A stretch of 64,000 bases of DNA from Ilex aquifolium (lineage: Eukaryota; Streptophyta; Magnoliopsida; Aquifoliales; Aquifoliaceae): the NCBI GenBank assembly GCA_951799425.1, contig OX637393.1:17503744-17567743 (forward strand). The letters run 5' to 3'. A program made the position numbers and the translations under genes. The notes under the pieces were generated by a model. That model had not been told where the DNA came from and did not search any database. It was given only the letters and a program-made list of their open reading frames with translations. Below are positions 48,013 to 61,200 of this stretch, in pieces (positions within the stretch are counted from its first letter, which is position 1; every line of letters begins with the position of its first letter).

Positions 48013-51000
48013 AGTCAAATTAGTGAATTTGATATTAGGGTTTATGAAGAAGAAAAGAAAAGAAAAGCGAGTGAGGAGAAAGAATAAGAATAATATGGTG
48101 TGTAGGTTTAGGTTGCCCTACACTCTTATTTATAACTGTATAATATTAGAGTAATTACAATATTATCTCACACAAACTAACTTATGTCTAATATATAAAA
48201 TAAGAACTCTAACACTCTCCCACAAGCTGAAGTATACAAATAAAAAATGGCCAGCTTAGAACATAAACTACTTGTTTTGTTATGTTATGTTATATTAAGT
48301 GTAACCATTAAGGGTATTTTTGGTACTTTTGTGACTATATATATATTTGAAGGTAGCTATGTAACCCTAGTACACACTACTCTCTTCATAATCTTGTTTC
48401 TCTCTCTTACTCTTCTTTTCTCTATCCCATAACCCTAATTCTTTATAATCTAATTTGGTATCAGAGCACCGATCAAGATTTAAAGGTTTAAAATTATCGA
48501 AATACATTAGAAATTTTTTTCTTGTTCAACAGTGCTGATTGTCAATGTCTGACATGCTGATGCCAGACCCAACCTGTCAAAAAAATTTCGAAAAATGCTG
48601 GGTTGATTCGACTTGGCGTCATGAGATTTATGGTGATTTTTACAAATTTTTTTGAAGCTGTTTGATAGGTCATTTGATTTTTTGAATGTTTTTCGAATTT
48701 TTCAGGGTTCAAAGCTCGATCTGCGATTTCTGAGCATCTCACGTGTTGAATCTGGTTCGAAAAGCTTCCTTAAGGTGTGATTAGGGCTTTTTTTTGTTGT
48801 CCACGCTGTTCGGTTGTGTGTCGAGTGGATTTGAGAGGTTTTTTTTGCCATTCTTCATTGCCGGTGGTCAGTCTAGGCTACTATTCCGACTTCGAGAAGT
48901 CTCTGGACACTTGTTGTATGCTTGTGTCCTCTGGTTTTCAGCATTGAGTGCTGTTTGAAGGTTTTTTCTGGTTCTGTTCTTCTAGTTTTTTTCTGGTTGT
49001 GTTCTTCTGGTTTTTTCTAGTTGGTTTTTTTTGGAGTGGATTTCTTGTAATTTGCTATTATTTTGTGTTAATCCTATTGTGCGGACATGTCGGAAGGCAG
49101 TGTGACTGTTACTAATACTATACGTAGCACTGGGGGGAGTGGGTTGAGCCATTTGGGTGTTCTTACAAACAACCCATCTCTTCAAATTAATCCGAAAAAG
49201 TTGGATGGACATAATTATTTGACGTGGCCATGGTTTTGTTTGTTATCGGTCCAAGCTATTTCTTTGGTTGAGTATTTATTTGGAGAGACTAAGAAGCCTA
49301 GTGAATCTGGTTCTCCACTGAAGCAGTGGACATTTGAGAATGTCTTGGTTATGTCCTGGTTGCTTAATTCAATGCAACCCTCTATCAGTTGTAGCTTTTT
49401 GTTGCTTGAAATAGCACATAAGATATGGACTGTTGTAAGTCATACATATTCTCCGAGGGGTAATGATGTTAAGGCTTTGATCTTTGTAAGAAAGTGCGAG
49501 AGACTAATCAGAAAGATAAGACCCTTTCAGTTTATTATGTAGAGTTGACTACCTTATGGCAGAAGCTGAACTATTACCAGAGTTTCACAACAGATTGCGT
49601 TGTTGACGCTGTTAAATTTCAGCAGATAGTGGAAAAGAAACGAGTGAATGACTTTCTTGCTAGTTTGAATATTGAATATGATTGGATTCGGGTTCAGATT
49701 TTGGGTTGTAGTCCATTTCTTACTTTACAAGAAACCTATGCCCATGTTCAGCAGGAGGAGAGCCGCAGGATTGCTATGTTTTATGCTTTTACACAGGAAC
49801 AGTCTGCATTGACTATTATCCTTTAGCATGACATGAGTTCAGCTTTGCTCAGGCTCATGGAGATGAGTAGCACTGTGCTTAAGGATACCTTAAAGTGTGA
49901 TTATTGTGGGAAGACAAGGCATACACAAGAGATTTGTTGGAAGTTAATTGGACATCCTACACGTGGCCGAGGTGGTGGTCGAGGTGGAGGTTGAGGTGGT
50001 AATGTGCGATCTCATGCACATATGGCTGAATCCTTTGAGATTCCATCTAATAGGCGTTTGATGGCTCGACTTGATGCTTGCTCTACCACAGCTCCTAATT
50101 ATGTCTCTTCCTCTAATTTTGCTTATACAGGTATATCTAGTGTGTTTACTGCATCATCATCATATATTCCTTAGATAATAGATTCTGGAGTCACGGACCA
50201 CATGACAGGTTCTTCTAGTCAGTTCTCCTCATATTCTACATGTTCAGGTAGAGATAAAGTCAAGGTGGTGGATGGATCCTTATTCTCAATTTCTGGGAAA
50301 TGTTTAATTAATTGCTCACCCACTCTCTCCCTTTCCTCCGTTCTCTTATGTTTCCAATTTTTCCACTATCTTATTATCTGTTAGTAGTATTACTAAATCA
50401 TTGAATTGCTCAGTATTTTTTTTCCTACTCATTGTACCTTTCAAGAACTAGACAATTTTTTGTTTATGATGCTTGTGAATTTGCCATGCACAAACGTTCT
50501 TCTTATCTTAGTAGTAATAATAAAAGCACGGCTTTTTATTTTATACTTCATTTTAATGTGTGGCGCCCTTCTCGTATTGCATCTATCTTAGGTTATTGTT
50601 GGTTTGTCACCTTTATTGATTGTTATTCTCGTCTTACTTGGTTTTACTTATTACGCACTAAAAGTGAGGTTTTTTCTTGCTTCCGCTCTTTTTATAAAAT
50701 GGTAGATACCCAGTTTGATGTCAAAATCAAAGTCCTTCGTAGTGACAATGGAATTGAGTACATTGATGAGGAATTTTGCTTTTATCTCAATGAGAGATGC
50801 ATTCTTTATCAAATTAGTTGTGTGCGTACCCCGAAACAAAATGGTGTTGTTGAGCGAAAAAACCATCATCTTTTTGAGGTTGCTCGTTCACTGATGTTTA
50901 CTATGAATGTTCCTCAACACTATTGGGGAGATGCAGTTCTTACTGTTGCTTACCACCTTATCAATGGTCTACCTTCTAGTTTCTTACAAATTAAGTCCCC

Positions 51001-54000
51001 TATTGAGTTTTTTTTTGGGATTTTACCGCTTTTGTTTGTTTCTCTAAATTTTTTGGGTGTATTTGTTTTGTCCATGCATGACCACAGAGTATTTAGGGGG
51101 AAACTTGATCCTAATGCTCTTTGGTGTGTTTTTATTGGTTACTCTTCTACTTAAAAAGGGTATAAGTGTTATCATCCACCATTTCATAAGATGTATGTTA
51201 GCATGGATGTTACCTTTCATGAGTTTGAATCTTTTTTCTCTCCTCCCCAGCCATCTTTTCAAGGGGAGAACACTACTATTGAGGAAGTGACGGTGGTATA
51301 TCAGGAGCCCTTCCTTCAATTGCTTTTCTATTGGGATATTAATCAGGGGAGCAATAGATTGTTAGTATCAATGAATTACCTAGTACTTTGAAGACTTACT
51401 CTCGGTGTTAGAAGGTACAGACCACCGATGTGCCGCCTGGTCAGTTGGATTCCTCTATTCCAGTTCTAGCATCTCCGACTAGTTCACCAGGTAATGAGCT
51501 TCCAGTTGTCACCCAGGTGATTGATAATCCAACAGTTGATGATTCCGAGCTTCCTATTGCAGTTAGAAAAGGTGTTCGAGCTTGTGCTCAACATCCTATA
51601 TCTAACTTTGTTTCTTATGATTATTTGTCTCCATCCTATCATACATTTTGTTTCTTGCTTGTCTTCTATATCTATTCGTCAGGGTTGGAGGGAACCTCTC
51701 ACTAATTCAAAGTGGCGAGAAGCTATGGTAAAGGAAATGAGAGCCCTAAAGAAGAATGACACATAGGAATTAGTTCCACTTCCTGTTGGAGCAAGATTAG
51801 TTGGGTGCAAATGGGTATTTACTGTCAAACAACAAGCTGATGGTTCAATTGAGGGATACAAGGCAAGACTGGTTGCTAAGGGATTCATTCAGACATATGA
51901 CATTGATTATCAAGAGACTTTTGCCCTTATGGCAAAGATGAACTCCATACGTGCCCTTCTATCATGTGCAACTAATTTGGGATAGAGCTTACAACAGTTG
52001 GATGTGAAGAATGCCTTTCTCCATGGTGACTTGGAGGAGGAAGAGGTATATATGGAGATTTCACCTAGTTTTTCATCTGAGGTAACTGAAGGAAAATGGT
52101 GTAAGTTGAAGAAATCACTTTATGAGTTGAAGCAATCACTTGGAGCCTGGTTTGATAGGTTTCTCAAAGCCATGTTGAAATTTGGATATAATTAGAGTCA
52201 AGATGATCATACTATGTTCATCAGGCTGAGAGATGACAAAATAATAGTCATTATTGTATATGTAGATGACATAGTGATAGCTGAGAATGATGTGTAGGAA
52301 ATCACCAAATTGAAAGCTCAATTTGGCTAGGGAGTTTGAAATTAAAGACTTGGGTCCATTGAGATATTTTCTTGAGATTAAAGTAGATAGATCAGACAAA
52401 GACATTTTTATCTCCAGACATTTTCTTGGGATCAAAGGTTGTTGACTCAAAAAAGGTGACATCAACACTAACATAATACCTACAAGAGATAGAGTCATAA
52501 CAATGATAACATTTCTGAGAACGAGAGTATCTCAGAAAGACACTTAATCGAACGAGGTGAAAGTTTATCTTGACCCGGACCAATAAGATGAACAAATGCT
52601 GCACAAGGAAGGAAATAAACGAGGAGTCAGACCAAAAGACGATGTATCAAGATAGAGTAAGGAAAATGGAGATTTGTTACCTAAGGTAGGAGACGACATT
52701 CGATTAGTAAGATGGACTATAGTGAGAACAACGTCTACCCAATAAGGTTTGGGGACGTGCATGTTAAACATGAGGATATAAGCAACATCCAATAAATGAC
52801 AATGCTCACGTTCGACAATGCCATTTTGTTGAGAGGCATGAGGACTTGTGGTTTGATGAATAATGCCATGGTCCGCACAAAATATTTTTATAAATGATCG
52901 AGTATACTCAAGGGCATTGTCAGACCAAATAACTTTAATATGAACATCCAACTGAGTCAGAATATCATTATAAAAGGTGGTAAAGGCCTTGGGTAATTCA
53001 GAATGGTACTTCATAAGAAATATCCAAATTATATAAGAGAAATCATTAGCAAATATCACGAAATACTGAAATCTAGAAATACCTTTAACTCGTACATGAT
53101 TCCAAATGTTTGTATTAACAACATGAAACGGTCTGGCGACTTGAAGAACTAGGAGGAAAAGAATTATAGTGATGCTTGCCTAATTGACATGCCTCATATT
53201 CTAACACAAAAGAAGGACTCAAATTATGAATAACTTGCTGTAGGTTTTGTAATGAGGGATGACCCAGTCGGAAGTGCTATTGAAGAGGAGACAAGGTAGC
53301 ACTCAAGGCAGGAATAGAACCACCAGGATCTAAGTAGTAAAGGTCATTTTTCTTATGCCCCCAAACCAGGCACCTTCTTCGTATTGAGGTCCTGAAAAAC
53401 ATAAGAGGATGGAAAGAATGTTACAGAACATTGTAATGACTTAGTGAGTTAGCCCACAAATAACAAGCTAAAAGGAAAATTAGGAACAACAAACTAGAAG
53501 TTAACGACATAGATTGAGTAGGACGAAGATCCCCAGTCCCATGGACCGGTCGAAATGAGCCATTAGCTAACACAATACGTGAGTGAGATTAATGAAAATT
53601 AGAAAATAGGAAAGATTTATCAAACATATGAGTACTAGCTCTTGAATCAATAATCCAAGGTGACGAAGAAGGTTGAGCAACCACACATGCAGAAAGACCT
53701 TCATTAGCAAGACCTATAGTAGGAGCAGACAAATGTGGGAAAAATGAAGATAATTGTTGGATGAGCTGGCGAAGCTGAGAAAACAGATCATAATGAGAAT
53801 CAGTGGTAAATGTAATTGGGTATCATGAGAAGTCTGATTTGCATATGTTGGCCTCTCGTATTTATCCCAATAATAATTCTCAGTGTGTTCTGTGCCACAA
53901 CAATAAGTACGCTTCCACTTAGATTGATGACCATGAGAAGACTAACCACTACGTGTTGTGCACAAACCACCACGACTGACATTGGGGAATGACTCACGGC

Positions 54001-55189
54001 TGCCACGACAAAAACAACCATTGTTAACAGTCAAAGTCGCCATCAAGAAATCCACCATTGATTATACAACGTCGAACTAAAAAATCAAACCACAAACAGC
54101 CCAGTAATCCTCCGAATGAAAGGAATCACACAAACTAGTATAGAAAATATCAAGAGAATATCCAAATCTAAACCATAGGCTTTAGAAATTCAATTCACAA
54201 TCATATATCTAAATCTGAACTTAGCAAAGTAGTGTGATGAAGTGAACCCACCATAGATCCTCAACCATAACCCAGAAGCCAAGATAGGGCAAAACAACAA
54301 TACTTGGAAACAATATGGAGAAGAACCAAAAATCTGTCCCCAAAAAAAACTCAAAGAAGTTTAAGCAAAACTAGCCCAAACCAACAAGAGGTAGTGTATC
54401 CATACAAAGATCTACCCAAAACACGTGTTAGCCAAAAGGGGCAAAACCGAGTGACCAGAAGCCGAAAAAAAAAAATCACTAGTAACTAGTTCTTGAGGCA
54501 AAAATCACCCAAAAAAACAAAAAAAAACAACCCAAAAAATAGATGGGTCAATCACAAACACATTCTATAATATTAGTCAAATCATTATTTTCTGCAAACC
54601 TGCAACCCAACCATCAAGAACAATGCACAAACAAGGACTATGGTCATGAAATCCTTGTCATCTCATTGGCGAAGAGCAACAATCAAAACCAAAGGAAATT
54701 GAACAATCAGTCATAATAATTTCTCAAGACATGATTTAGGATCCAAAAAACTTCACACAACTAGTCAAAGTTCCACAATGAACATGAACCTAGGATGAAC
54801 AGTACCACTGTGAATAGTATCACAATGAACAACATCTCTGTGAACGGTACCGCGATGAACAGTACCATTGTCAATAGTACCGTGATGAATACTCCCCACG
54901 CGATGAACAATACCACAATGAACAGTGTAAAGAAGAGAAAAAAAAGAAAGAAAAGAGAGGGAACTACTATAATAGATGCTCTGATACCAAGTCAAATTAG
55001 TGAATTTGATATTAGGGTTTATGTAGAAGAAGAAAAGAAGAGAAAAGAGAGTGAGAAAGAATAAAAATAATCTGGTGTGTAGGTTTAGGTTGTCTTACAC
55101 TCTCTTATTTATAACTGTGTAGAATTAGAGTAATTACTATATTACCCTACACAAACTTACTTATGTCTAATATATAAAATAAGAACTCT

Positions 55190-55239
<50 letters not shown>

Positions 55240-58200
55240 GCTACTGAAGGTGGTGCTGACTGGAAGGAGATAACATCTGGTGTGATACTTGACTAATATT
55301 GACACACACACATCCATATAAATAGGTTGTAGACCTCGAATTCACAATCCACTCTATCTTGTCCAACTACTCCAATCCCTCCCTCTCTTTCTCTCCCATA
55401 CAGGTACAATTACTCATTTGAATTCAATTATTCTATTATCCAAAAACTTCAATTCATTAAACCAATCAGTACTACCCTTATACACACACCTACATGACAT
55501 TTCCAGTGCCACGACGCCGACGCACCCTTATCTATACCACGCTATCCTACTATCACTGCATTTTATGGTGGCAATTTTTGATATGACACGTAAACAAGAC
55601 TCGTAATTGACATGAAGTTAACGAGTTAGGGTTGACCATTTCTCGATACGAACCTGTAAATGATACGACTTGCTAACCTGAATAATAAATTGATCGGGAT
55701 AGGGTCAAACACGAATACCAAGGTTAACTAATATTTAATGAATAAAGTGCCAATTTTTTTTGCCAAGTATTGACATAATCCTTGTACAATAAGATAGATT
55801 TTTTTTTTTAAAATTTTGATTGTTATATGCATTAAGTTAATTTTAGTTTATGGAAAAACTATGAATGTGAGTTTAGTTAAGAGATTATAAATCTTAGCGT
55901 TAAAATTTTGATTTGCGGGTTAGATGGGCCAAAACGAACACGACACAAAAATAAATAAGTCGGATTAGTGTGACACGATTAGTTGGTTTGGATTATGATT
56001 ACTAGTACTTGACACGAACCCATATTGACATGATACGATCACGCCCTAACACGACATAATTGTCATCCTTAACCGCATCCCTCCCCCAACCAACAACCAC
56101 CTTACCTACACACCCACATTCCATTACTAGTTCCATTGGATTTATGGGACTGGTAATGGGTTTTTGGTGTCTGGGTGGTGGTTTTCAATTTTGGTAGTTA
56201 GTTGTATGGCGATAGTGGCAAAACTGGTAATGGAATGTTTTTGATTTGCGTTGAAAGGACCCTATGTTTTTCTCGTGGCAAACATCAAAATATTATTAAC
56301 GTAAATCAAAATCATTAGGTTTTTGGAAACATTCCATTACCAGAGAGTGGTTGTAGGAAAGGACGGATGTTTGCCGAGCTCTTTGCTTCATCATAATTTG
56401 GGGGTAGATAATGAGCTGGATAGGTGCGCAACAGGTGGGTGGGGGTGGCCCGGGTGGGTTACAAGGGTCTCTCTATACAACTTATATTATGAAATGCATA
56501 CAAATTGCAATATATATGACTTATATGTTATAAGGGTAGTTTGGGTACTATAGGGAGAATATAAAATGACATTAACATCTTTTAACTCGTCAACAACAAT
56601 TATTGATGGTAGGGGGTGTCAGCGTAGTTGTCAGTATTTGTGACTTCCCAAAATCCGGGGGTCCTTTTTCAATCAGTTGATCACCCATCAACTACCCATG
56701 CCAACAAGAGTCATATACGGTTAGGGGTAAATCATTGTGCCTTTTTCCCAGAAACTTAAAGCAGACAACCTTTAGTGTATAAGCAGTAACCTTCTTCCGA
56801 TCACAATCGATGACGACCCGGTGTGCCGCTAACCAATCCATCCAAAGATGACATCAAACTCTGACATGTCCATGACCATAAGGTTTACAGTGAGTTAAAT
56901 CCCCGAGATCTCTAACTCACATTCTCGACATATCTGATCAATGCGAACTCCTTTATACATGATGCAACTATGAATGAATGAGATGCACCCGAACCAAATA
57001 ATACCCATACCCATAAGTGGGAGAGTAAGACTGTACCCTGAATTACTAACTGGTTCGCTGGCTTAGTCTGTGGTGTGATGGCGAAGACTCGCCCCTGGCT
57101 GACCCGGTGTGCCGCCAACCAATCCATCCAAAGATAACATCAAATTCCGACATGTCCATGACCCTAAGGTCTACAGTGAGTTAAATCCCCGAGATCTCTA
57201 ACTCACATTCTTGACATATCTGATTAATGCGAACTCCTTTACATATGATGTAGTTATGAATGAATGAGATGCACCCGAATCAAATAATACCCATACCCAT
57301 AAGCGGGAGAGTAAGATTGTACCCTGAATTATTGACTGGTTTGTTGGCTCAGTCTGTGGTGTAATGGCGAAGACTCGCCCTTGGGTCCTTGAAGTTCCAG
57401 CCTTCAAGCCCTGTCCTCGGCCCACACCCTGGTCCATCTGGCCTAATTGTGGAATCCTCGCTCGTGAAGTATTTGGGGCATGTGTAGCACCCTAGAATTG
57501 AAACTGATTTTCTGGGCCCATGGTGGGATAGGGAAGAGTGAAAAATATCTGTGGATGCTCTACGATGACTGAGACTGAGATGTCCCATAACTCTGGGATC
57601 CCTGTCTCTGAGGACAATCCCATCTTAAGTGGCCCGACCGATAACACAAATGGCATGTCTTCTGGCCTCCTTGGAACGTCCCTTTGAAGTTCTTCCCTCC
57701 TTGGGAAAACTAATTATAGTCCTGACCTTGATAGTCCCAGCCTTGCCCGTGAGATCCTTACGGTGTGGATGTCCGTTGCTTCTTTCCCGAACTAGTAGAA
57801 GAGGATTGACCCTCATTTTTCTTATCCTTAGCACCGGCCTTCCAGATGCTCTTAGCGTCTTCTACTTCCCTCTCAATGGCCATGCCCGTCTCGACCATTA
57901 AGTCTAGGTCCTGTAGGTGGTGGCCCATGATTTTTTTCCGGATGGATAACTTCAAGCCATTCTCAAACCTTCTCACTTTGGTTAAGTCAATGGCCACGTA
58001 ATCATCGGTGAAACGGGCTAGCTCGGTGAACTTAGCCACATGCTCCATCACCGTCATGGATCTTTGCTTTAGATCCAAGAATTCCCGGGCTTTTACCTGG
58101 CGAACAGTCGATGGGAAATACTTGCCCATGAAGAGCTCACATAATTCTTCTCAAGTCATTGCCTCTGCATTCTTTGAGGCCTTTGTCCAATTCCACCATA

Positions 58201-61200
58201 GATGAGCCTCTCCCTCAAGTTGGAAAGTAGTTAGCATTATCTTGGTGGCGTCGGATGTGATCTTTATAGCCTCCAAGATCTTGTCTACTTGTTGGAACCA
58301 ATAGTCAGCCATTATCGGATCTGCCCCTCCCATAAAGTTTGGTGGCTTATGTGCCTTGAACCTTTGGGGGTTGTTCGAGCCTCCATGACCCACGTTGGCG
58401 CTGACTTATGCAAAGGTAGCAGCCATTGTGTCCATAGTCTCCATGAAGGCTTGTTGATCAAAGGCCAGTGGTAGTGGTGGTGGGTTGTTCCGTCCACCCC
58501 CTCGACCGTTGCAATGTTCTCTTTCTCTATTTGCTATCTACACACACGTAAGATAGCAATAGACCACTATCTTAGTATCTCAAAGTTAGGGATCACAGTT
58601 ACAAATTTGAAAATTTAATTTTCTCTCGTCTCACTGGTAGGACCCTCCAGTAGGGAGACCCAAACCGTAAACTTTTTCATTATTCATTTTTTCGACTCCA
58701 TGGTTATGTTTTTTAGCCCTAGTGTCTCATTTTCATACACATTGAATCATGGATATAATCACATATCACACAATATGTAGTATTTAATGCACATAACATG
58801 TAATACATAATGAATGCAATGACTTAACTCAATCTACCCTCAAGTCCATGGTAATCGAAAACTTAAGCTCTGATACCAAGCTGTGACGCTCCAAAATTTT
58901 GGGGGGGGGGGTTCCTTTCTCAACCTATTGATCACCCATCAGGCCGCGGAATTACCCATGAGTACCGTATAACCCGATACCACTCTATCGAGGGCCCAAG
59001 TACTAGTACCACGACTTACAGGTATCAGTACCTGGAAATTAGAGGGCTCAGGTACCGATAACACATACCCGAGGTATCGGTACCTCTTCACAAAACTGAA
59101 ATTTTAAATTTAACTTTACTGAGCCTTCACCTTTTGAGCCCTTACCTTTGGATGATATAAATGGTTAAATATTAAGCGTATACTTTGGGATGTGGACTTT
59201 GGAAATGTCGTATGATTATTGTATGTACAGGCTACGTATTGAGTAGAGCTCTTGTACAAAAGAGACTCTGCCTGAATTTCGTTTTGGTTATGATCTTGGT
59301 GGATGAGGTAACGACGTGGTATCGGGTTATACGGTACTCACGGGTAATTCTGCGGGTTGATGGGGTGATCAACAGGTTGAGAAAGACCCCGGGATTTTTG
59401 GGCGTCATAGTATTTTATGATATGTGATAAATATTTTACGATACATCTCGATACTGTACCCTAACGATACATATCTATGAGTCGTATTATTTTTTGCCGT
59501 ATCTTACGATACGCGTTACGTAGACGCTTCGAGATAATGGAAAAACAATACATATAAGATCATTTTTCAATTTTTTTTACTCTACACAGTGAAATGACAT
59601 CGTATCATAAGACTTTTATTACATTAAATAGTGAAATGACGTCGCTTCCTATATCCTATTTTTTCTTTTTTGGTTTGATTTCAAACAAACGAAGCTCTCG
59701 ATTTTCTTCTTCTTCTGCGACCCTTGTTTTTTTTTCTTCTCCTTCAAGTAGACAAAACTCTAGCTATATTTCGATCTCTATCATGAAAACAAACGATTGT
59801 CTCTCTTTCGATTTCCATCGAAAACATGTGTAGTCCAAAATGATAAGTGAACTGAATTGGTATTTATTTTAAGGTACGTGTGCATATAAAAAAAAAAAAT
59901 ATAATTTTAAATTTGACGTATCTTATGATACCCGATACCTTATTTTTGAAAAAGTTACGCATTCTGATACATGTTTTGAGAACCTTGGTGTCATTGAAAT
60001 ATCCGGGTTAAAACTCAGCACAACCTTCTCAATTTCATCCACCGTGACTTGTCAAATTAATTTTTACTTATCCAAAGTAAGGACTCTCAAACTGAAAATG
60101 ACTATTCACATTGCAAGATTTGATCTATCCCAAGGAAATGATCAACTATAGCAGCCTTGATGCTAGTCTTCTTATGTTCCATGTGGCCGTTATCATCTTT
60201 AATGGAACGCAAAGTCTTTCGGGCTCTTCTTTCGGGTAAAGTTGTTCATATAGTTCTTATCATTCTATCTCCATTTTTTAAGGACAGGACCGATCTTAAG
60301 TATATAAACTACAAGGGAATGTAGTGAAATTTTAGAAAAGGCTGAGGGTGTCATTGAAACTACACTCATCTACAAGGGGTGTGTATGAAATTTACCATTT
60401 AATTATTTGTTTTGATTGAACTACTGGAACAATTTCCTTGTTAATATATTTTTCTATATAAAAGTTTGGTTCAATAGGCTTGTAACAGATTAAATCCCTT
60501 TCAAATTTATCTTGTTGAACTAGTTTGATTTATTTTGATTATTTAAGTTTGTTACAAGCTTTTTGTCGAAGTTCAATTATAATCTATTGGGTTTGAGCCT
60601 TTTCTAAAGTATTTATAGGGCTAAGGAGACTTTTGATGTGATCATTTTTTTGTTTGTTTCTTTTGTACATCACTCGTATATTTGAGTCGCGCCTTCCATT
60701 GTTCTCCTACAATAAGTATTAAAAACCATTATTTTTTTCGAAGATGATGTTGAGATCATTATTTTCATTTGTAAATGGGTTTTAGGTTGCCACGAATTTG
60801 GCATGTATATGCTCAATCTGCACGTGATTAATTGAGCATGTATAGTGTCTAAACATCCATCTATACTAGGTGCCAGTGTGCCACCAATTTGGAGCACAAA
60901 AAGCAAGATTAATGTGAGTCCGAAGTCAGCTCAAATAATGCCAAACATTTCATTTTCATCAAACATGCAAAGTTACATGTTTTTAGTGTCTTTCATAGCA
61001 CAAACTACCTCCATTAACTCAATGAAAAGATCAAAAATTGAATATGTGCAGCACAATACTAAGTAATAAATTACTAATCATGTTGGGACATCAAATGACT
61101 ACTTAACATTGCTTCAGTAATGTTTAATCAGATTATGTTGGCAATTTGCACACAACTTAATTTGGTTGGGTGTTTAAAGAAATAATTCAAATTATAAACT

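Larger units (their letters stand above)
48279..52413 (+). mobile_element. Ty1/copia element (copia D), 3'-truncated, inside copia C
   Basis: Plus-strand copia inserted in the 3' untranslated part of copia C. A 5' LTR of about 175 bp (start somewhere between 48273 and 48289, end about 48453) is followed by TGGTATCAGAGC (48456-48467), then gag, protease, integrase and RT up to just past the YVDD motif. RNase H and the 3' LTR are absent: near 52413 the sequence switches directly to minus-strand integrase/RT-linker sequence of copia C. Start coordinate is approximate because no second LTR exists. Confidence 0.78.
48013..55193 (-). mobile_element. Ty1/copia element (copia C), interrupted by copia D
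   Basis: Minus-strand element with short LTRs at 54990-55193 (5') and 48013-48214 (3'), primer site at 54989-54977, and a purine tract next to the 3' LTR (minus strand CTTGTGGGAGAG, 48226-48215). Internal remnants: leader, gag, protease (about 53650) and integrase (53059-52565). RT and RNase H are missing. ATATA flanks both ends (48008-48012, 55194-55198), though this is within a microsatellite. Stops and shifts throughout. Confidence 0.82.
56639..59409 (-). mobile_element. Ty3/gypsy element (Tekay-like), internally deleted
   Basis: Minus-strand element. A complete 5' LTR (58882-59409), primer site 58878-58867, gag, and a protease that is present twice; then sequence jumps from early pol (about 56700) into the last ~60 bp of the 3' LTR (56639 to about 56697). 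RT, RNase H, integrase and most of the 3' LTR are gone. The outer 5-bp duplication GTATT is intact (56634-56638, 59410-59414), so this is one insertion that later lost its middle. The clade call rests on Gag and protease wording. Confidence 0.82.

Noticed and set aside
54765-55064. Open frames with periodic Val-His-Gly-Thr or Asn-Ser-Thr-Met patterns on the two strands
   Set aside because: They arise from the degenerate tandem repeat in the untranslated leader of copia C; both strands being open argues against coding.
59415-59985. CGTATC/GATACG-rich block as a complete transposon
   Set aside because: Only one plausible end (GATACATGTTTTGAGAACC) is visible; the other end and a duplication are missing.
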